Source: Desulfamplus sp. (lineage in GTDB: Bacteria; Desulfobacterota; Desulfobacteria; Desulfobacterales; Desulfobacteraceae). From it: DNA of 64,000 nt. Position 1 is the stretch's first letter; every line of letters begins with the position of its first letter. Both the position numbers and the translations under genes were made by a program. Below the pieces are notes generated by a model, which did not search any database, was not told where the DNA came from, and saw only the letters and a list, made by a program, of their open reading frames with translations. Below, in pieces: positions 54,812 through 64,000 of the stretch. Location: NCBI GenBank assembly GCA_015231615.1, contig JADGBE010000006.1, positions 1 to 64,000 of the forward strand, given 5' to 3'.

Positions 54812-57800
54812 ATGACCGGGAGCCTCTTGGCAGACAAGCAGACATCAGATATAGACGTAATAGCAGATAAAAAGATAAAAGAGCAAAATACAAAGGCTAT
54901 TGCAGATAAACGAATAAGAAAAGAGTTTGGAAGTAAAAATAAGGTTATTGACATTCCAGATCTCATAGGTATGCAACGTACCTCATTTGAACATTTTCTT
55001 CAAAGAGAAGTCCTTCCTGAAAACAGAGAAGATATTGGCATTCACTCTGTATTTAAATCCGTCTTTCCAATCAAAGATTTTAGCGGCACATCATCGCTTG
55101 AATATGTTTCATACTCTTTTGGTGATATAAAACACTCTGTTGAGGAGTGTATAAGTCGTGGAATGACATACGAACTTCCAGTAAATATAAAGGTTAGACT
55201 CGTAGTCTATGAACTTAATAAAGACGCAGGAGTTACATCTATCCGTGACATCAAGGAGCAAGATATTTATTTTGGCAACATTCCTTTGATGACTAAAAGA
55301 GGCACTTTTATTATTAATGGAACAGAGAGAGCTGTGGTTAGCCAACTTCATCGCTCTTCAGGTGTTTTTTTTGACCACGATAAGGGCAAAAACCATTCGA
55401 GTGGGAAGATTATTTATACAGCTCGTATCATTCCTGTGCGTGGCTCATGGATTGATATGGAGATTGATCCTAAAGATATTATATATATCCGTATTGACAG
55501 AAGGCGAAAATTTCCTATCTCAATTTTGTTTAAAGCATTTGGCTACACTACTGAGGACATTTTAACTCTTTTTTATCAAAAAGATTTTATTGTTAAAAAA
55601 GATGGTTCTTACTTTAAGAAATTTAATCCTGACAACCTTAAGAGACATAGGGCAAGTTATGATGTAATTGATCCTCAGACCGGTGAGGTCGCTGTAAAAA
55701 AAGGCAGGCTTTTTACAAAAAGAGCTTTAAAACAGCTTAAAGATGCTGGTCTTGAGTATATACCCATAAATAGAGATGAACTCTATGGAAAGGCATCTGC
55801 AGAGACTATATATCACCCAGTAAAAGAAGAAGCTCTTGTTCGGGCTGGAGAGCTTATCAATATTGATACTCTTGAGAAGATTGAATCCGTTGGACTTAAT
55901 AGTTTTAAGATTCTCTATGTTGATTCTTACAGCTCAGATTCAATGAGAAAAACACTTGCTGTCGATAAAGTTTCATCTCGTGCCGAGGCCTTGATGGAAA
56001 TTTATAGGAGGCTTAGACCCGGAAATCCTGCAACACCTGAGGTGGCCCAGGAGTTTCTTGATCACCTCTTTTTCAAACCCGCATATTATGATCTTTCAAA
56101 TGTTGGACGTCTAAAAATGAACCATCGTCTTGAAGTTGGCACTGATATTGAGGTCAAAACTTTAAGAAAAGAGGATATACTACTTACTGCTGAAAAACTT
56201 GTGCAGTTAAAAGATACCCAAGGAGCTGTTGATGATATTGATCATCTTGGTAACAGAAGGGTAAGGGCGGTTGGAGAGTTGTTAGAAAACCAGTATAGAA
56301 TCGGTCTTGTGAGGATGGAGAGGGCTATAAAAGAGCGAATGAGTATGCAGGAGGTTGATGCAATGATGCCAAACGATCTTGTCAACCCAAAACCTGTATC
56401 AGCAGTTATTCGTGAATTTTTTGGCACAAGCCAATTATCACAATTCATGGATCAGACAAATCCACTTTCTGAAACTACTCATAAACGTCGTCTAAGTGCC
56501 TTGGGTCCAGGTGGTTTAACCCGTGAGCGGGCAGGATTTGAAGTAAGAGATGTTCACACCTCTCATTATGGTAGAATTTGTCCTATTGAGACTCCTGAAG
56601 GACCAAATATTGGTTTGATTGTCTCTTTATGCACCTATGCCCGTGTAAATCGCTTTGGTTTTGTAGAGACTCCTTATCGTATTGTTAAAGATGGAGTTGT
56701 ATCAAAAGAGATAAAACATCTATCTGCATTTGAAGAGAAAGAACACCCTATTGCTCAGGCTAACGCTTTGCTTGATAATGATGGTAGATTTATAAAGGAT
56801 AATATCTCTGCAAGGGTAGCAGGAGAGTTTGAGCTTGTTCCAAATAGTGATATTGAATTTATGGACGTTTCACCAAATCAGCTTGTATCTGTCTCTGCAT
56901 CACTTATCCCGTTTCTTGAAAATGATGATGCAAATAGAGCTTTGATGGGATCAAATATGCAGCGTCAAGCTGTTCCGCTTATCAGAAGCGAGGCTCCGCT
57001 TGTTGGAACTGGTATTGAAGGTGTTGTGGCAAGAGATTCAGGAGTTGCTATTGTTGCTGAACATGATGGTGTTGTAGTTCAAGTTGATGCCCAGCGTATA
57101 GTTGTGCAAAATCTTTTAAATAAATATAAAGATAAATCTTCCTCTTTAAGTTACAATCCAATGGGTACTGCTGACAAACTTGTCTCTATCTACACAGCTT
57201 CAAAATTTGTAAGGTCGAACCAAAACACCTGTTTTAACCAAAGACCTATTGTTAAGAAAGGGGATTTTGTTAGAAAAGGTGAAGTTATTGCAGATGGACC
57301 TTCAACAGAACGGGGGGAACTTGCTTTAGGAAAAAATGTTACCGTTGCTTTTATGCCATGGAGTGGTTACAACTACGAAGATTCAATTCTTGTAAGTGAT
57401 CGTTTAGTTATGGATGGTGTCTATACATCTGTTCACATAGAGGAGTTTGAAGTTGTTGCCCGGGATACAAAACTTGGCAAAGAGGAGATAACACGAGATA
57501 TTCCCAATGTTGGAGAGGAAGCTCTAAAAGATTTAGATGATAGCGGTATTATTAGACTTGGGGCGGAAGTAAAACCGGGAGATATCCTTGTTGGTAAAGT
57601 AACTCCTAAAGGTGAGACTCAACTATCTCCTGAAGAGAAGTTACTTAGGGCTATTTTTGGTGAAAAAGCAGGCGATGTTAAAGATACCTCTTTAAGAGTT
57701 CCACCTGGAGTTGAGGGTATTGTTACAAGTGCTAAGGTCTTTTCAAGACGTGGATTGCCAAAAGATGAACGGACAAGGTCAATTGAAGATTTTGAAATTT

Positions 57801-59194
57801 CAACCTTGGAAAAGAACAGAGATGATGAGATTCAAGTTATAACTAAAGCTGCAAAAGATAGTATTGAAGAGATTTTAGATGGTTGCAAACTTACAACTCA
57901 CATTAAAAAAGGCAAACAGGTTGTTATCCCTTCAGGCACTGTTGTTAGAGAAAATATTTTTAGCAATATAGAAAAGAGTTATGGAACAAGGTTATCTTTA
58001 TCTGATCTTATAAATATATCTGTTGAAGATTCTCATTCAAGTGATGAAGTTGCAAGAGAGCTTGGTATCAAGAGTGATGCTGCACAAGATATTGTTGAAA
58101 AGGCTGAAAAGCAGATAAAAATTGCCAATGAGTTTTTTGAAAGCCAAGTAATAAGATTTGAGAAAGGTGATGAACTACCTCCCGGTGTCCTTAAACTTAT
58201 TAAAGTTAATGTTGCAATGAAGAGGGTCCTTTCAGTCGGAGATAAGATGGCTGGACGGCATGGAAATAAAGGTGTTGTATCAAGAATTCTACCAGTTGAG
58301 GATTTGCCATATTTTGAAGATGGAAGGACTGTTGATATGGTCTTAAATCCTTTAGGAGTTCCGTCTCGTATGAATGTTGGACAGATACTTGAGATTCATT
58401 TAGGGTGTGCTGCCCGCGGTCTTGGTCGTCAAATTGACGATCTTCTTGATGAGGTGAAAGAGAAGATTAAATATGACGAGTTAAAAGCAAAACTTAAACG
58501 TATCTTTACAACTCCCCCAGTTAAGACAGTAGATATAATGGAAGGTAAGATAGATTACGACTTTGATGCCCATTATACCAATGATTGTAGAGTTCCTGTT
58601 TCTGTTGTAAATGATGAGGAAAAGGTTTTTGTTGATGCTATTGATAATATGGACAACAAAGAATTGATAGCATTTGCTTCTCAGTATAGAAATGGAGTTC
58701 ACATGTCAACGCCTGTATTTGATGGGGCATCAGAAGAGGAGATAAAAGCTCTTATTAAGTATGCTGGTCTTAACTCTTCTGGACAGTCTATACTATATGA
58801 TGGAAGAACGGGCGAGCCTTTTGATAAACCGATTACTGTTGGAATCATGTATATGCTCAAACTCCACCATCTTGTTGATGATAAACTTCATGCTCGTTCA
58901 ATAGGTCCATACTCTTTAGTAACTCAACAGCCACTTGGAGGAAAAGCTCAATTTGGTGGACAGAGATTAGGAGAGATGGAGGTTTGGGCAATGGAGGCTT
59001 ATGGTGCAGCTCATGCTCTTCAAGAATTTATCACAGTTAAATCTGATGATATGAGCGGACGTACTCGTATGTATGAAAAAATTGTCAAGGGTCAGAATGT
59101 CCTTGAACCCGGAATGCCTGAATCTTTTAGAGTTCTTACAAAAGAGCTTCAGAGTTTGGGACTCGATATCAATCTAATTGAAGGAAATAATTAA
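54812..59194 (+). CDS. rpoB: DNA-directed RNA polymerase subunit beta
   Basis: 1460 residues. The fork and rifampicin region reads [18 protein letters not shown] and [13 protein letters not shown], that is, the ordinary susceptible-type residues. GRHGNKGV and the C-terminal [17 protein letters not shown] are present. It is longer than the E. coli protein (1342). An N-terminal extension of ~40 residues contains a near-duplication (IADKKIKEQ / IADKRIRKE). TTGGAGAT lies 6 bases before ATG. Confidence 0.98.
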   Translation: MTGSLLADKQTSDIDVIADKKIKEQNTKAIADKRIRKEFGSKNKVIDIPDLIGMQRTSFEHFLQREVLPENREDIGIHSVFKSVFPIKDFSGTSSLEYVSYSFGDIKHSVEECISRGMTYELPVNIKVRLVVYELNKDAGVTSIRDIKEQDIYFGNIPLMTKRGTFIINGTERAVVSQLHRSSGVFFDHDKGKNHSSGKIIYTARIIPVRGSWIDMEIDPKDIIYIRIDRRRKFPISILFKAFGYTTEDILTLFYQKDFIVKKDGSYFKKFNPDNLKRHRASYDVIDPQTGEVAVKKGRLFTKRALKQLKDAGLEYIPINRDELYGKASAETIYHPVKEEALVRAGELINIDTLEKIESVGLNSFKILYVDSYSSDSMRKTLAVDKVSSRAEALMEIYRRLRPGNPATPEVAQEFLDHLFFKPAYYDLSNVGRLKMNHRLEVGTDIEVKTLRKEDILLTAEKLVQLKDTQGAVDDIDHLGNRRVRAVGELLENQYRIGLVRMERAIKERMSMQEVDAMMPNDLVNPKPVSAVIREFFGTSQLSQFMDQTNPLSETTHKRRLSALGPGGLTRERAGFEVRDVHTSHYGRICPIETPEGPNIGLIVSLCTYARVNRFGFVETPYRIVKDGVVSKEIKHLSAFEEKEHPIAQANALLDNDGRFIKDNISARVAGEFELVPNSDIEFMDVSPNQLVSVSASLIPFLENDDANRALMGSNMQRQAVPLIRSEAPLVGTGIEGVVARDSGVAIVAEHDGVVVQVDAQRIVVQNLLNKYKDKSSSLSYNPMGTADKLVSIYTASKFVRSNQNTCFNQRPIVKKGDFVRKGEVIADGPSTERGELALGKNVTVAFMPWSGYNYEDSILVSDRLVMDGVYTSVHIEEFEVVARDTKLGKEEITRDIPNVGEEALKDLDDSGIIRLGAEVKPGDILVGKVTPKGETQLSPEEKLLRAIFGEKAGDVKDTSLRVPPGVEGIVTSAKVFSRRGLPKDERTRSIEDFEISTLEKNRDDEIQVITKAAKDSIEEILDGCKLTTHIKKGKQVVIPSGTVVRENIFSNIEKSYGTRLSLSDLINISVEDSHSSDEVARELGIKSDAAQDIVEKAEKQIKIANEFFESQVIRFEKGDELPPGVLKLIKVNVAMKRVLSVGDKMAGRHGNKGVVSRILPVEDLPYFEDGRTVDMVLNPLGVPSRMNVGQILEIHLGCAARGLGRQIDDLLDEVKEKIKYDELKAKLKRIFTTPPVKTVDIMEGKIDYDFDAHYTNDCRVPVSVVNDEEKVFVDAIDNMDNKELIAFASQYRNGVHMSTPVFDGASEEEIKALIKYAGLNSSGQSILYDGRTGEPFDKPITVGIMYMLKLHHLVDDKLHARSIGPYSLVTQQPLGGKAQFGGQRLGEMEVWAMEAYGAAHALQEFITVKSDDMSGRTRMYEKIVKGQNVLEPGMPESFRVLTKELQSLGLDINLIEGNN

Positions 59195-59205
59195 GGAGAA
59201 AGATA

Positions 59206-62200
59206 TTGGAAACCATATACGATTTCTTTGCAAAGCCAAAAGATCCTAAACTCTATAAAGGAGTCCAGATAAACCTTGCCTCTTCTGATCAGATAAGAGA
59301 GTGGTCCCATGGTGAGATAAAAAAACCTGAAACCATAAACTACAGAACTTTTAAGCCAGAACGCGATGGGCTTTTTTGTGCTAAGGTATTTGGTCCAACT
59401 AAAGATTATGAGTGTAATTGCGGCAAATATAAAAGAATGAAGCACAGAGGCGTTATCTGTGAAAAGTGCGGGGTAGAGGTCATTCAATCAAAAGTAAGAC
59501 GTGAAAGAATGGCCCACATTGAACTTGCCTGTCCCGTATCTCATATCTGGTTTTTAAAGAGTCTGCCAAGCAAAATAGGTAATGTGCTTGATCTGACCTT
59601 GAAGAATCTTGAAAAAGTTCTCTATTTTGACTCCTATGTTGTTATTGATCCAGGAGAGACTGAACTTACTCGACTACAACTGCTTTCAGATGAAAAATAT
59701 CAAGAAGCAATTGAACAATTTGGATATGAGTTTGAGGTTGGTATTGGTGCTGAAGCAATCTTAAAGCTGCTTGAAGAGGTTGATCTTGAGGCAGTTTATA
59801 AAGAGTTGAGAGAGGAGATTACAACTACAAAGTCTGTTGCAAAAAAACAAAAAATGTCTAAGAGACTTAAAGTTGTAGATGCTTTCCTCAACTCTGGTCT
59901 AAGCCCTACACGTATGATTATGACAGCTATACCTGTATTGCCACCTGACTTAAGACCGTTAGTTCCTCTTGAAGGGGGAAGGTTTGCAACATCAGACTTA
60001 AATGATCTCTACAGAAGGGTTATAAATAGAAATAACCGTCTCAAGAGGCTTATTGATCTTGCAGCCCCCGATATAATTGTTCGTAATGAAAAGAGAATGC
60101 TTCAAGAATCTGTAGATGTTCTATTTGATAATGGGCGACATGGTAGGGTTGTAACTGGCACAAACAAGCGACCGCTCAAATCATTGAGCGACACATTAAA
60201 AGGTAAACAGGGTAGATTTCGTCAAAACCTTCTTGGTAAACGTGTTGACTATTCAGGTCGTACTGTTATTACAGTTGGTCCTAACTTACGTCTTCACCAA
60301 TGTGGATTACCCAAAAAAATGGCATTAGAGCTGTTTAAACCTTTTATTTACAACTACCTTGAGCAAAAAGGTTTAGTATCTACAGTTAAAAGTGCCAAAA
60401 AGATGGTTGAAAGAGAAGAGGATGCAGTATGGGACGCTCTTGATAATGTTGTAAGAGAGTATCCTGTAATGCTAAACCGTGCTCCAACATTGCATCGTCT
60501 TGGTATTCAGGCATTTGAACCTATTTTGATCGAAGGTAAAGCGATTCAGCTACACCCGCTCGTATGTACAGCTTTTAATGCTGACTTTGATGGTGATCAG
60601 ATGGCTGTTCATATTCCGCTTTCCCTTGAAGCAAGGCTTGAGGCAAGGGTGCTTATGCTTTCAAGCAACAACATTCTCTCTCCAGCCAATGGTCAACCAG
60701 TAATTGTTCCAACACAAGATATTGTTCTTGGAATTTACTACATGACTCGCGGTGCTGATGGCAAGAAAGGTGAAAAGACTCTATTTTCAAGTGTTTCTGA
60801 AGTAAGATCAGCTTTTGACTCAGGAGAGCTAAATCTCCATGCAAAGATAAAGGTGAGAATTGATGGTAAAATCTATGAAACTACAACTGGAAGAATCCTT
60901 TTGTGGGAGATTATTCCTGGCGATACTTTGCTTTCGTTAAGCCGTATTGTTATTAAAAATAGAGAAGAGAGTGGGCTAACTATTAGTCAATTAGCTCAAA
61001 ATGCCCTAAAAGAGTTAAAAAGTGGAGAGCCTTTTGAATCTGTAAAAGCAAAATATTGTGATGAAAAGACAATTGCGAATCATGGAGCTACAGGTATTTT
61101 AACTCGTAAAGAGTTTAGTAACATTTTTCAAATTTCAGAGATTGTCTCAAATCACTTGTTTGAACTTTTAGAGACACAATATTCTGATATTATCGAATCT
61201 GGTGGAGAGTTAAATATTTTCCGTGTTGATGAGAGAAAAAGCACAATTCCATTTGATCTTGTGAATCGACTAATGGATAAATCTTCTGTCCGTGCCCTTG
61301 TTGATTATGCCTACAGAAACATAGGGCTTAAAGAGACCGTTATCCTTGCTGATCGCCTTAAAGATATTGGATATGAATATTCAACACTTGGAGGGCTTTC
61401 TATCTGTATTGATGATATGATTATTCCAGACAGCAAGTGGGATATTATAAGAAAATCTGAACAGAGCGTTCTTGATATAAAACAGCAATATTCAGAAGGT
61501 TTGATTACCCAAGGTGAAAAGTATAATAAAGTTGTCGATATTTGGGCAAAAAGTACTGATGATATTGCTGATGCCATGATGGCTGTTATGAAAAAACCGG
61601 GAGGACCAAACTCAACTGAAGATGTTTTAAATGCTGTTTATATGATGGCAGATTCAGGAGCAAGAGGAAGTAAAGATCAGATGCGTCAGCTTGCTGGTAT
61701 GAGAGGTCTTATGGCAAAACCGTCAGGCGAGATCATTGAAAACCCGATTACTGCATGTTTCCGTGAAGGTCTGACTGTGTTGCAATATTTTATCTCAACA
61801 CATGGTGCAAGAAAGGGACTTGCTGACACTGCCTTAAAAACAGCGAACTCAGGATATTTGACTCGTCGTCTTGCTGACGTTGCCCAAGATTGCACTGTTA
61901 TTGAGCATGATTGTGGAACTTTGATGGGTGTTGATGTTGAGTCGCTTCTTGAAGGCGGTGAGGTTATTCAGAGTCTTGGAGAGAGAGTTCTTGGAAGAGT
62001 AGTTCAAGCAGATGTAATTGACCCCTATAAAAATGAGATCATTGTTAAAAAAGGGGTTGAGCTTAATGAGAAGATGGTTGAGAAAATAGAAGCTGCTGGA
62101 GTTACAAGCGTTAAAATAAGATCTGTCCTTACATGCAAAGCTAAAAATGGAGTTTGTGCTAAATGCTATGGTCGAGATTTAGCACATGGACAAACTGTAG

Positions 62201-63621
62201 AGATAGGGCAGGCTGTTGGAATACTTGCTGCCCAATCTATTGGAGAGCCCGGAACTCAGCTTACTATGCGTACTTTCCATATTGGTGGAACAGCAAGCCG
62301 TAAAGTTGAGGTAGCTGAAATTAAAGCAAGAGTTGCTGGTATCATAAAGTTTAACGAAAACTTAGATATTGCTTTGAGAAAAACTGCTGATGCGGCTAAT
62401 CCTGAGCAGATTGTAATGAATCGTAAAGGTGGCGGCTTTTCAATCGTTGGTCCTGAAGGTAGAGAGAGGGCAAAAGAAGAGGTTATTTATGGTGCCTCTT
62501 TGTTAGTTAAAAATGGTCAAAATGTTGAGGTTGGAGACGTTCTTGCAACTTGGGATCCTTTTACCACTCCAATTATTACAGAAGTTAGTGGTAGGGTGAG
62601 ATATGCAGATATTGAAGTTGGTACAACTGTTCAAGAACAGATTGACCCAGTAACAGGAAAAGCCAGCCGCACTATTATTGAGGGAAAATCACTTGAGAAA
62701 TCGGGAGATGTGCTTCGTCCTCAAATTACAATTAAAGATAAAGAGGGTAAGGGTGTAAAACTTCCAGGCTCTTCATCTGTTGTAAGGTATTTTTTACCTG
62801 TTAATGCCATTTTAATGAAAGATGAAGATGATGAGGTTATGGCAGGTGATGTTATTGCAAAACTTCCAAGGGCGACTACTAAAACTAAAGATATTACAGG
62901 CGGTCTTCCAAGGGTTGCAGAGCTATTTGAGGTTCGTAAACCTAAAGAACCAAGTATGTTGAGTGAGATAGATGGTTATGTAACGGTTGCCAAAGGTGCA
63001 AAAGGTAAACAAAAAGTAACCATAACCCCTACAGATATTGGAGATAAAAAAGAGTATCTAATTCCTAAAGGGAGACATTTAAGCGTTTATGATGGTGATT
63101 ACGTTAAAGCTGGAGAGCCTCTCATAGGTGGTAGTGCCAACCCTCAGGATATACTAAATATTAAGGGTGAAGTTGCTTTGGCACGTTATCTTGTTGATGA
63201 GGTGCAAGAGGTTTATCGCCTTCAAGGTGTAAGGATAAACGATAAACATATTGAGGTTATCATTAGTCAGATGATGAGGCGTGTTAAAGTTATTGAGGTA
63301 GGAGATACCAATTTTATTCCTGATGAACAAGTTGATCGGGTAAAATTTGCTGAAGCCAATCGTCAAGCTGTTATGAAAGGTGGAGAACCCGCAAGAGGGG
63401 AGCCTTTAATACTTGGTATTACTAAGGCATCACTTGCAACAGATAGTTTTATATCTGCAGCATCTTTCCAAGAAACTACAAAAGTATTGACTGAAGCAAG
63501 TATTCAAGGCAGATATGATGATTTAAGAGGTCTTAAGGAGAATGTCATTATGGGTCGCCTTATTCCTGCTGGTACAGGATTTCCTGGTTATAGAACTGTT
63601 GCTATAGAGACACTTTCTTGA
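59206..63621 (+). CDS. rpoC: DNA-directed RNA polymerase subunit beta'
   Basis: 1471 residues. The first zinc site is [20 protein letters not shown]. The active-site Mg loop is [12 protein letters not shown], and the second zinc site is [13 protein letters not shown]. The bridge and trigger helices are present, with [10 protein letters not shown] in the trigger loop. TTG start at 59206 is supported by AAGGAG 7 bases before and by the family's usual E-x-I-Y-D-x-F start. Eleven bases after rpoB. Confidence 0.98.
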   Translation: METIYDFFAKPKDPKLYKGVQINLASSDQIREWSHGEIKKPETINYRTFKPERDGLFCAKVFGPTKDYECNCGKYKRMKHRGVICEKCGVEVIQSKVRRERMAHIELACPVSHIWFLKSLPSKIGNVLDLTLKNLEKVLYFDSYVVIDPGETELTRLQLLSDEKYQEAIEQFGYEFEVGIGAEAILKLLEEVDLEAVYKELREEITTTKSVAKKQKMSKRLKVVDAFLNSGLSPTRMIMTAIPVLPPDLRPLVPLEGGRFATSDLNDLYRRVINRNNRLKRLIDLAAPDIIVRNEKRMLQESVDVLFDNGRHGRVVTGTNKRPLKSLSDTLKGKQGRFRQNLLGKRVDYSGRTVITVGPNLRLHQCGLPKKMALELFKPFIYNYLEQKGLVSTVKSAKKMVEREEDAVWDALDNVVREYPVMLNRAPTLHRLGIQAFEPILIEGKAIQLHPLVCTAFNADFDGDQMAVHIPLSLEARLEARVLMLSSNNILSPANGQPVIVPTQDIVLGIYYMTRGADGKKGEKTLFSSVSEVRSAFDSGELNLHAKIKVRIDGKIYETTTGRILLWEIIPGDTLLSLSRIVIKNREESGLTISQLAQNALKELKSGEPFESVKAKYCDEKTIANHGATGILTRKEFSNIFQISEIVSNHLFELLETQYSDIIESGGELNIFRVDERKSTIPFDLVNRLMDKSSVRALVDYAYRNIGLKETVILADRLKDIGYEYSTLGGLSICIDDMIIPDSKWDIIRKSEQSVLDIKQQYSEGLITQGEKYNKVVDIWAKSTDDIADAMMAVMKKPGGPNSTEDVLNAVYMMADSGARGSKDQMRQLAGMRGLMAKPSGEIIENPITACFREGLTVLQYFISTHGARKGLADTALKTANSGYLTRRLADVAQDCTVIEHDCGTLMGVDVESLLEGGEVIQSLGERVLGRVVQADVIDPYKNEIIVKKGVELNEKMVEKIEAAGVTSVKIRSVLTCKAKNGVCAKCYGRDLAHGQTVEIGQAVGILAAQSIGEPGTQLTMRTFHIGGTASRKVEVAEIKARVAGIIKFNENLDIALRKTADAANPEQIVMNRKGGGFSIVGPEGRERAKEEVIYGASLLVKNGQNVEVGDVLATWDPFTTPIITEVSGRVRYADIEVGTTVQEQIDPVTGKASRTIIEGKSLEKSGDVLRPQITIKDKEGKGVKLPGSSSVVRYFLPVNAILMKDEDDEVMAGDVIAKLPRATTKTKDITGGLPRVAELFEVRKPKEPSMLSEIDGYVTVAKGAKGKQKVTITPTDIGDKKEYLIPKGRHLSVYDGDYVKAGEPLIGGSANPQDILNIKGEVALARYLVDEVQEVYRLQGVRINDKHIEVIISQMMRRVKVIEVGDTNFIPDEQVDRVKFAEANRQAVMKGGEPARGEPLILGITKASLATDSFISAASFQETTKVLTEASIQGRYDDLRGLKENVIMGRLIPAGTGFPGYRTVAIETLS

Positions 63622-63711
63622 GAAATCTTGGACCTCTTGCAAAACCCATTTTATATCCACTACACTCAAGGGATCAATTTAAGTTTTGCAGGAACTCTAT
63701 TTTCTATGTAA

Positions 63712-63740
63712 ATAGGGAGAACGGTGTTTTCCCTATATTT
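63712..63740 (+). terminator. Probable terminator after rpoC
   Basis: ATAGGGAGA pairs with TTTCCCTAT (one G-U), followed by ATTTTAATTATT. A wider inverted pair (TTGCAAAAC at about 63640, GTTTTGCA at about 63693) precedes it. Confidence 0.55.
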
Positions 63741-63781
63741 TAATTATTAGTTGTTCTACAAATCAGGGATTTAGAAAAAGC

Positions 63782-63808
63782 TTGACAAATATGGTGGATG
63801 TATATAAT
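63782..63808 (+). promoter_or_regulatory. Promoter of the str operon (rpsL)
   Basis: TTGACA (63782-63787) and TATAAT (63803-63808), both perfect, with a short 15-base spacer. It lies 60 bases before rpsL. Confidence 0.65.
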
Positions 63809-63867
63809 AATTCGCCATTTTGTCGCATAATAAAAATTGAAAAAGGTCGTTAAGGAGTTTTTAAGGT

Positions 63868-64000
63868 ATGCCTACCATTAATCAATTAGTAAGAAAGGGA
63901 AGGGCTAAAGCTGAAAAAAAACAGGGAACACCTGCTTTAAAAGGCGGTCCCCAGAAAAGAGGAGTCTGTACAAGAGTATATACCTCAACCCCAAAAAAAC
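63868..64000 (+). CDS. rpsL: 30S ribosomal protein S12, 3' end outside window
   Basis: The first 44 codons are visible: [20 protein letters not shown], then [21 protein letters not shown], the S12 N-terminus. The usual KGCPQKRG reads [14 protein letters not shown] and AAGG lie upstream. It begins the str operon, expected to continue with rpsG, fusA and tuf. Confidence 0.97.
   Translation, partial: MPTINQLVRKGRAKAEKKQGTPALKGGPQKRGVCTRVYTSTPKK

Noticed and set aside
59191-59487. 98-residue minus-strand ORF over the rpoC start
   Set aside because: Antisense to conserved RpoC sequence; no ribosome-binding site or recognisable product.

Overview
The window looks like a chromosome segment of an anaerobic, AT-rich member of the Desulfobacterota (Desulfobacteraceae-like sulfate reducer or relative). 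The inference rests on gene content: LL-diaminopimelate aminotransferase (DapL), single-chain pyruvate:ferredoxin oxidoreductase, SelA, a CobA-HemD fusion, MoaA/MoeA, a standalone N-acetylglutamate-synthase-type acetyltransferase and a CheD-HDOD fusion. No 16S rRNA is present, so the taxonomy is inferred, not proven.

Layout. Positions 1-2926 are accessory: the tail of a Rep_3-like replication initiator, an HU-family protein, a HicBA module, a VapBC module, a broken small ORF and an IS-like element whose right end lies 31 bp before dapL. Positions 2958-15541 are mostly biosynthesis and cofactors: dapL-moeA, convergent pyrF, a CheD-HDOD regulator, a VapBC pair, then selA, a TPR protein, gmhA, an FmdB-type zinc ribbon, hemC, a 57-aa orphan and cobA-hemD. 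Positions 15600-20027 hold a cluster of hairpins, a type ISP-like restriction-modification enzyme without a helicase and an Rpn-type nuclease. Positions 20035-36231 hold moaA, an EamA transporter, an isocitrate/isopropylmalate dehydrogenase-family enzyme, nifJ, XisH/XisI, a thiolase, a small module with a retropepsin-like protease, gyrA, a second HicBA, radC and pgk. Positions 36402-44689 (minus strand) form a chemosensory operon cheA-cheW-cheB-cheR-HEAT/REC ending in an N-acetylglutamate-synthase-like gene. U32 peptidase, tRNA-Arg and a LysM/SLT lytic transglycosylase follow. From 49081 to the end is the classic translation/transcription block: tRNA-Thr, -Tyr, -Gly, -Thr, tuf, rpmG, tRNA-Trp, secE, nusG, rplK, rplA, rplJ, rplL, rpoB, rpoC and the start of rpsL.

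Themes. (1) Five toxin-antitoxin-like pairs (two HicBA, two VapBC, XisHI) are scattered among core genes. (2) Several core enzymes carry lineage-type insertions: a Cys/His-rich tandem-repeat loop in NifJ, an in-frame palindrome in hemC, a tandem duplication in pyrF, and extra loops in MoeA, thiolase, GyrA and CheA. (3) Fused regulators (CheD-HDOD, HEAT-REC, CheA with two CheW-like domains plus REC) suggest a specialised chemosensory pathway. (4) Small palindromic elements recur between and inside genes. No complete CRISPR array, prophage or clearly new multi-gene system is visible. The best candidates for a second look are the NifJ insert, the hemC palindrome, the retropepsin module beside a CRISPR-repeat-like remnant, and the CheD-HDOD fusion.
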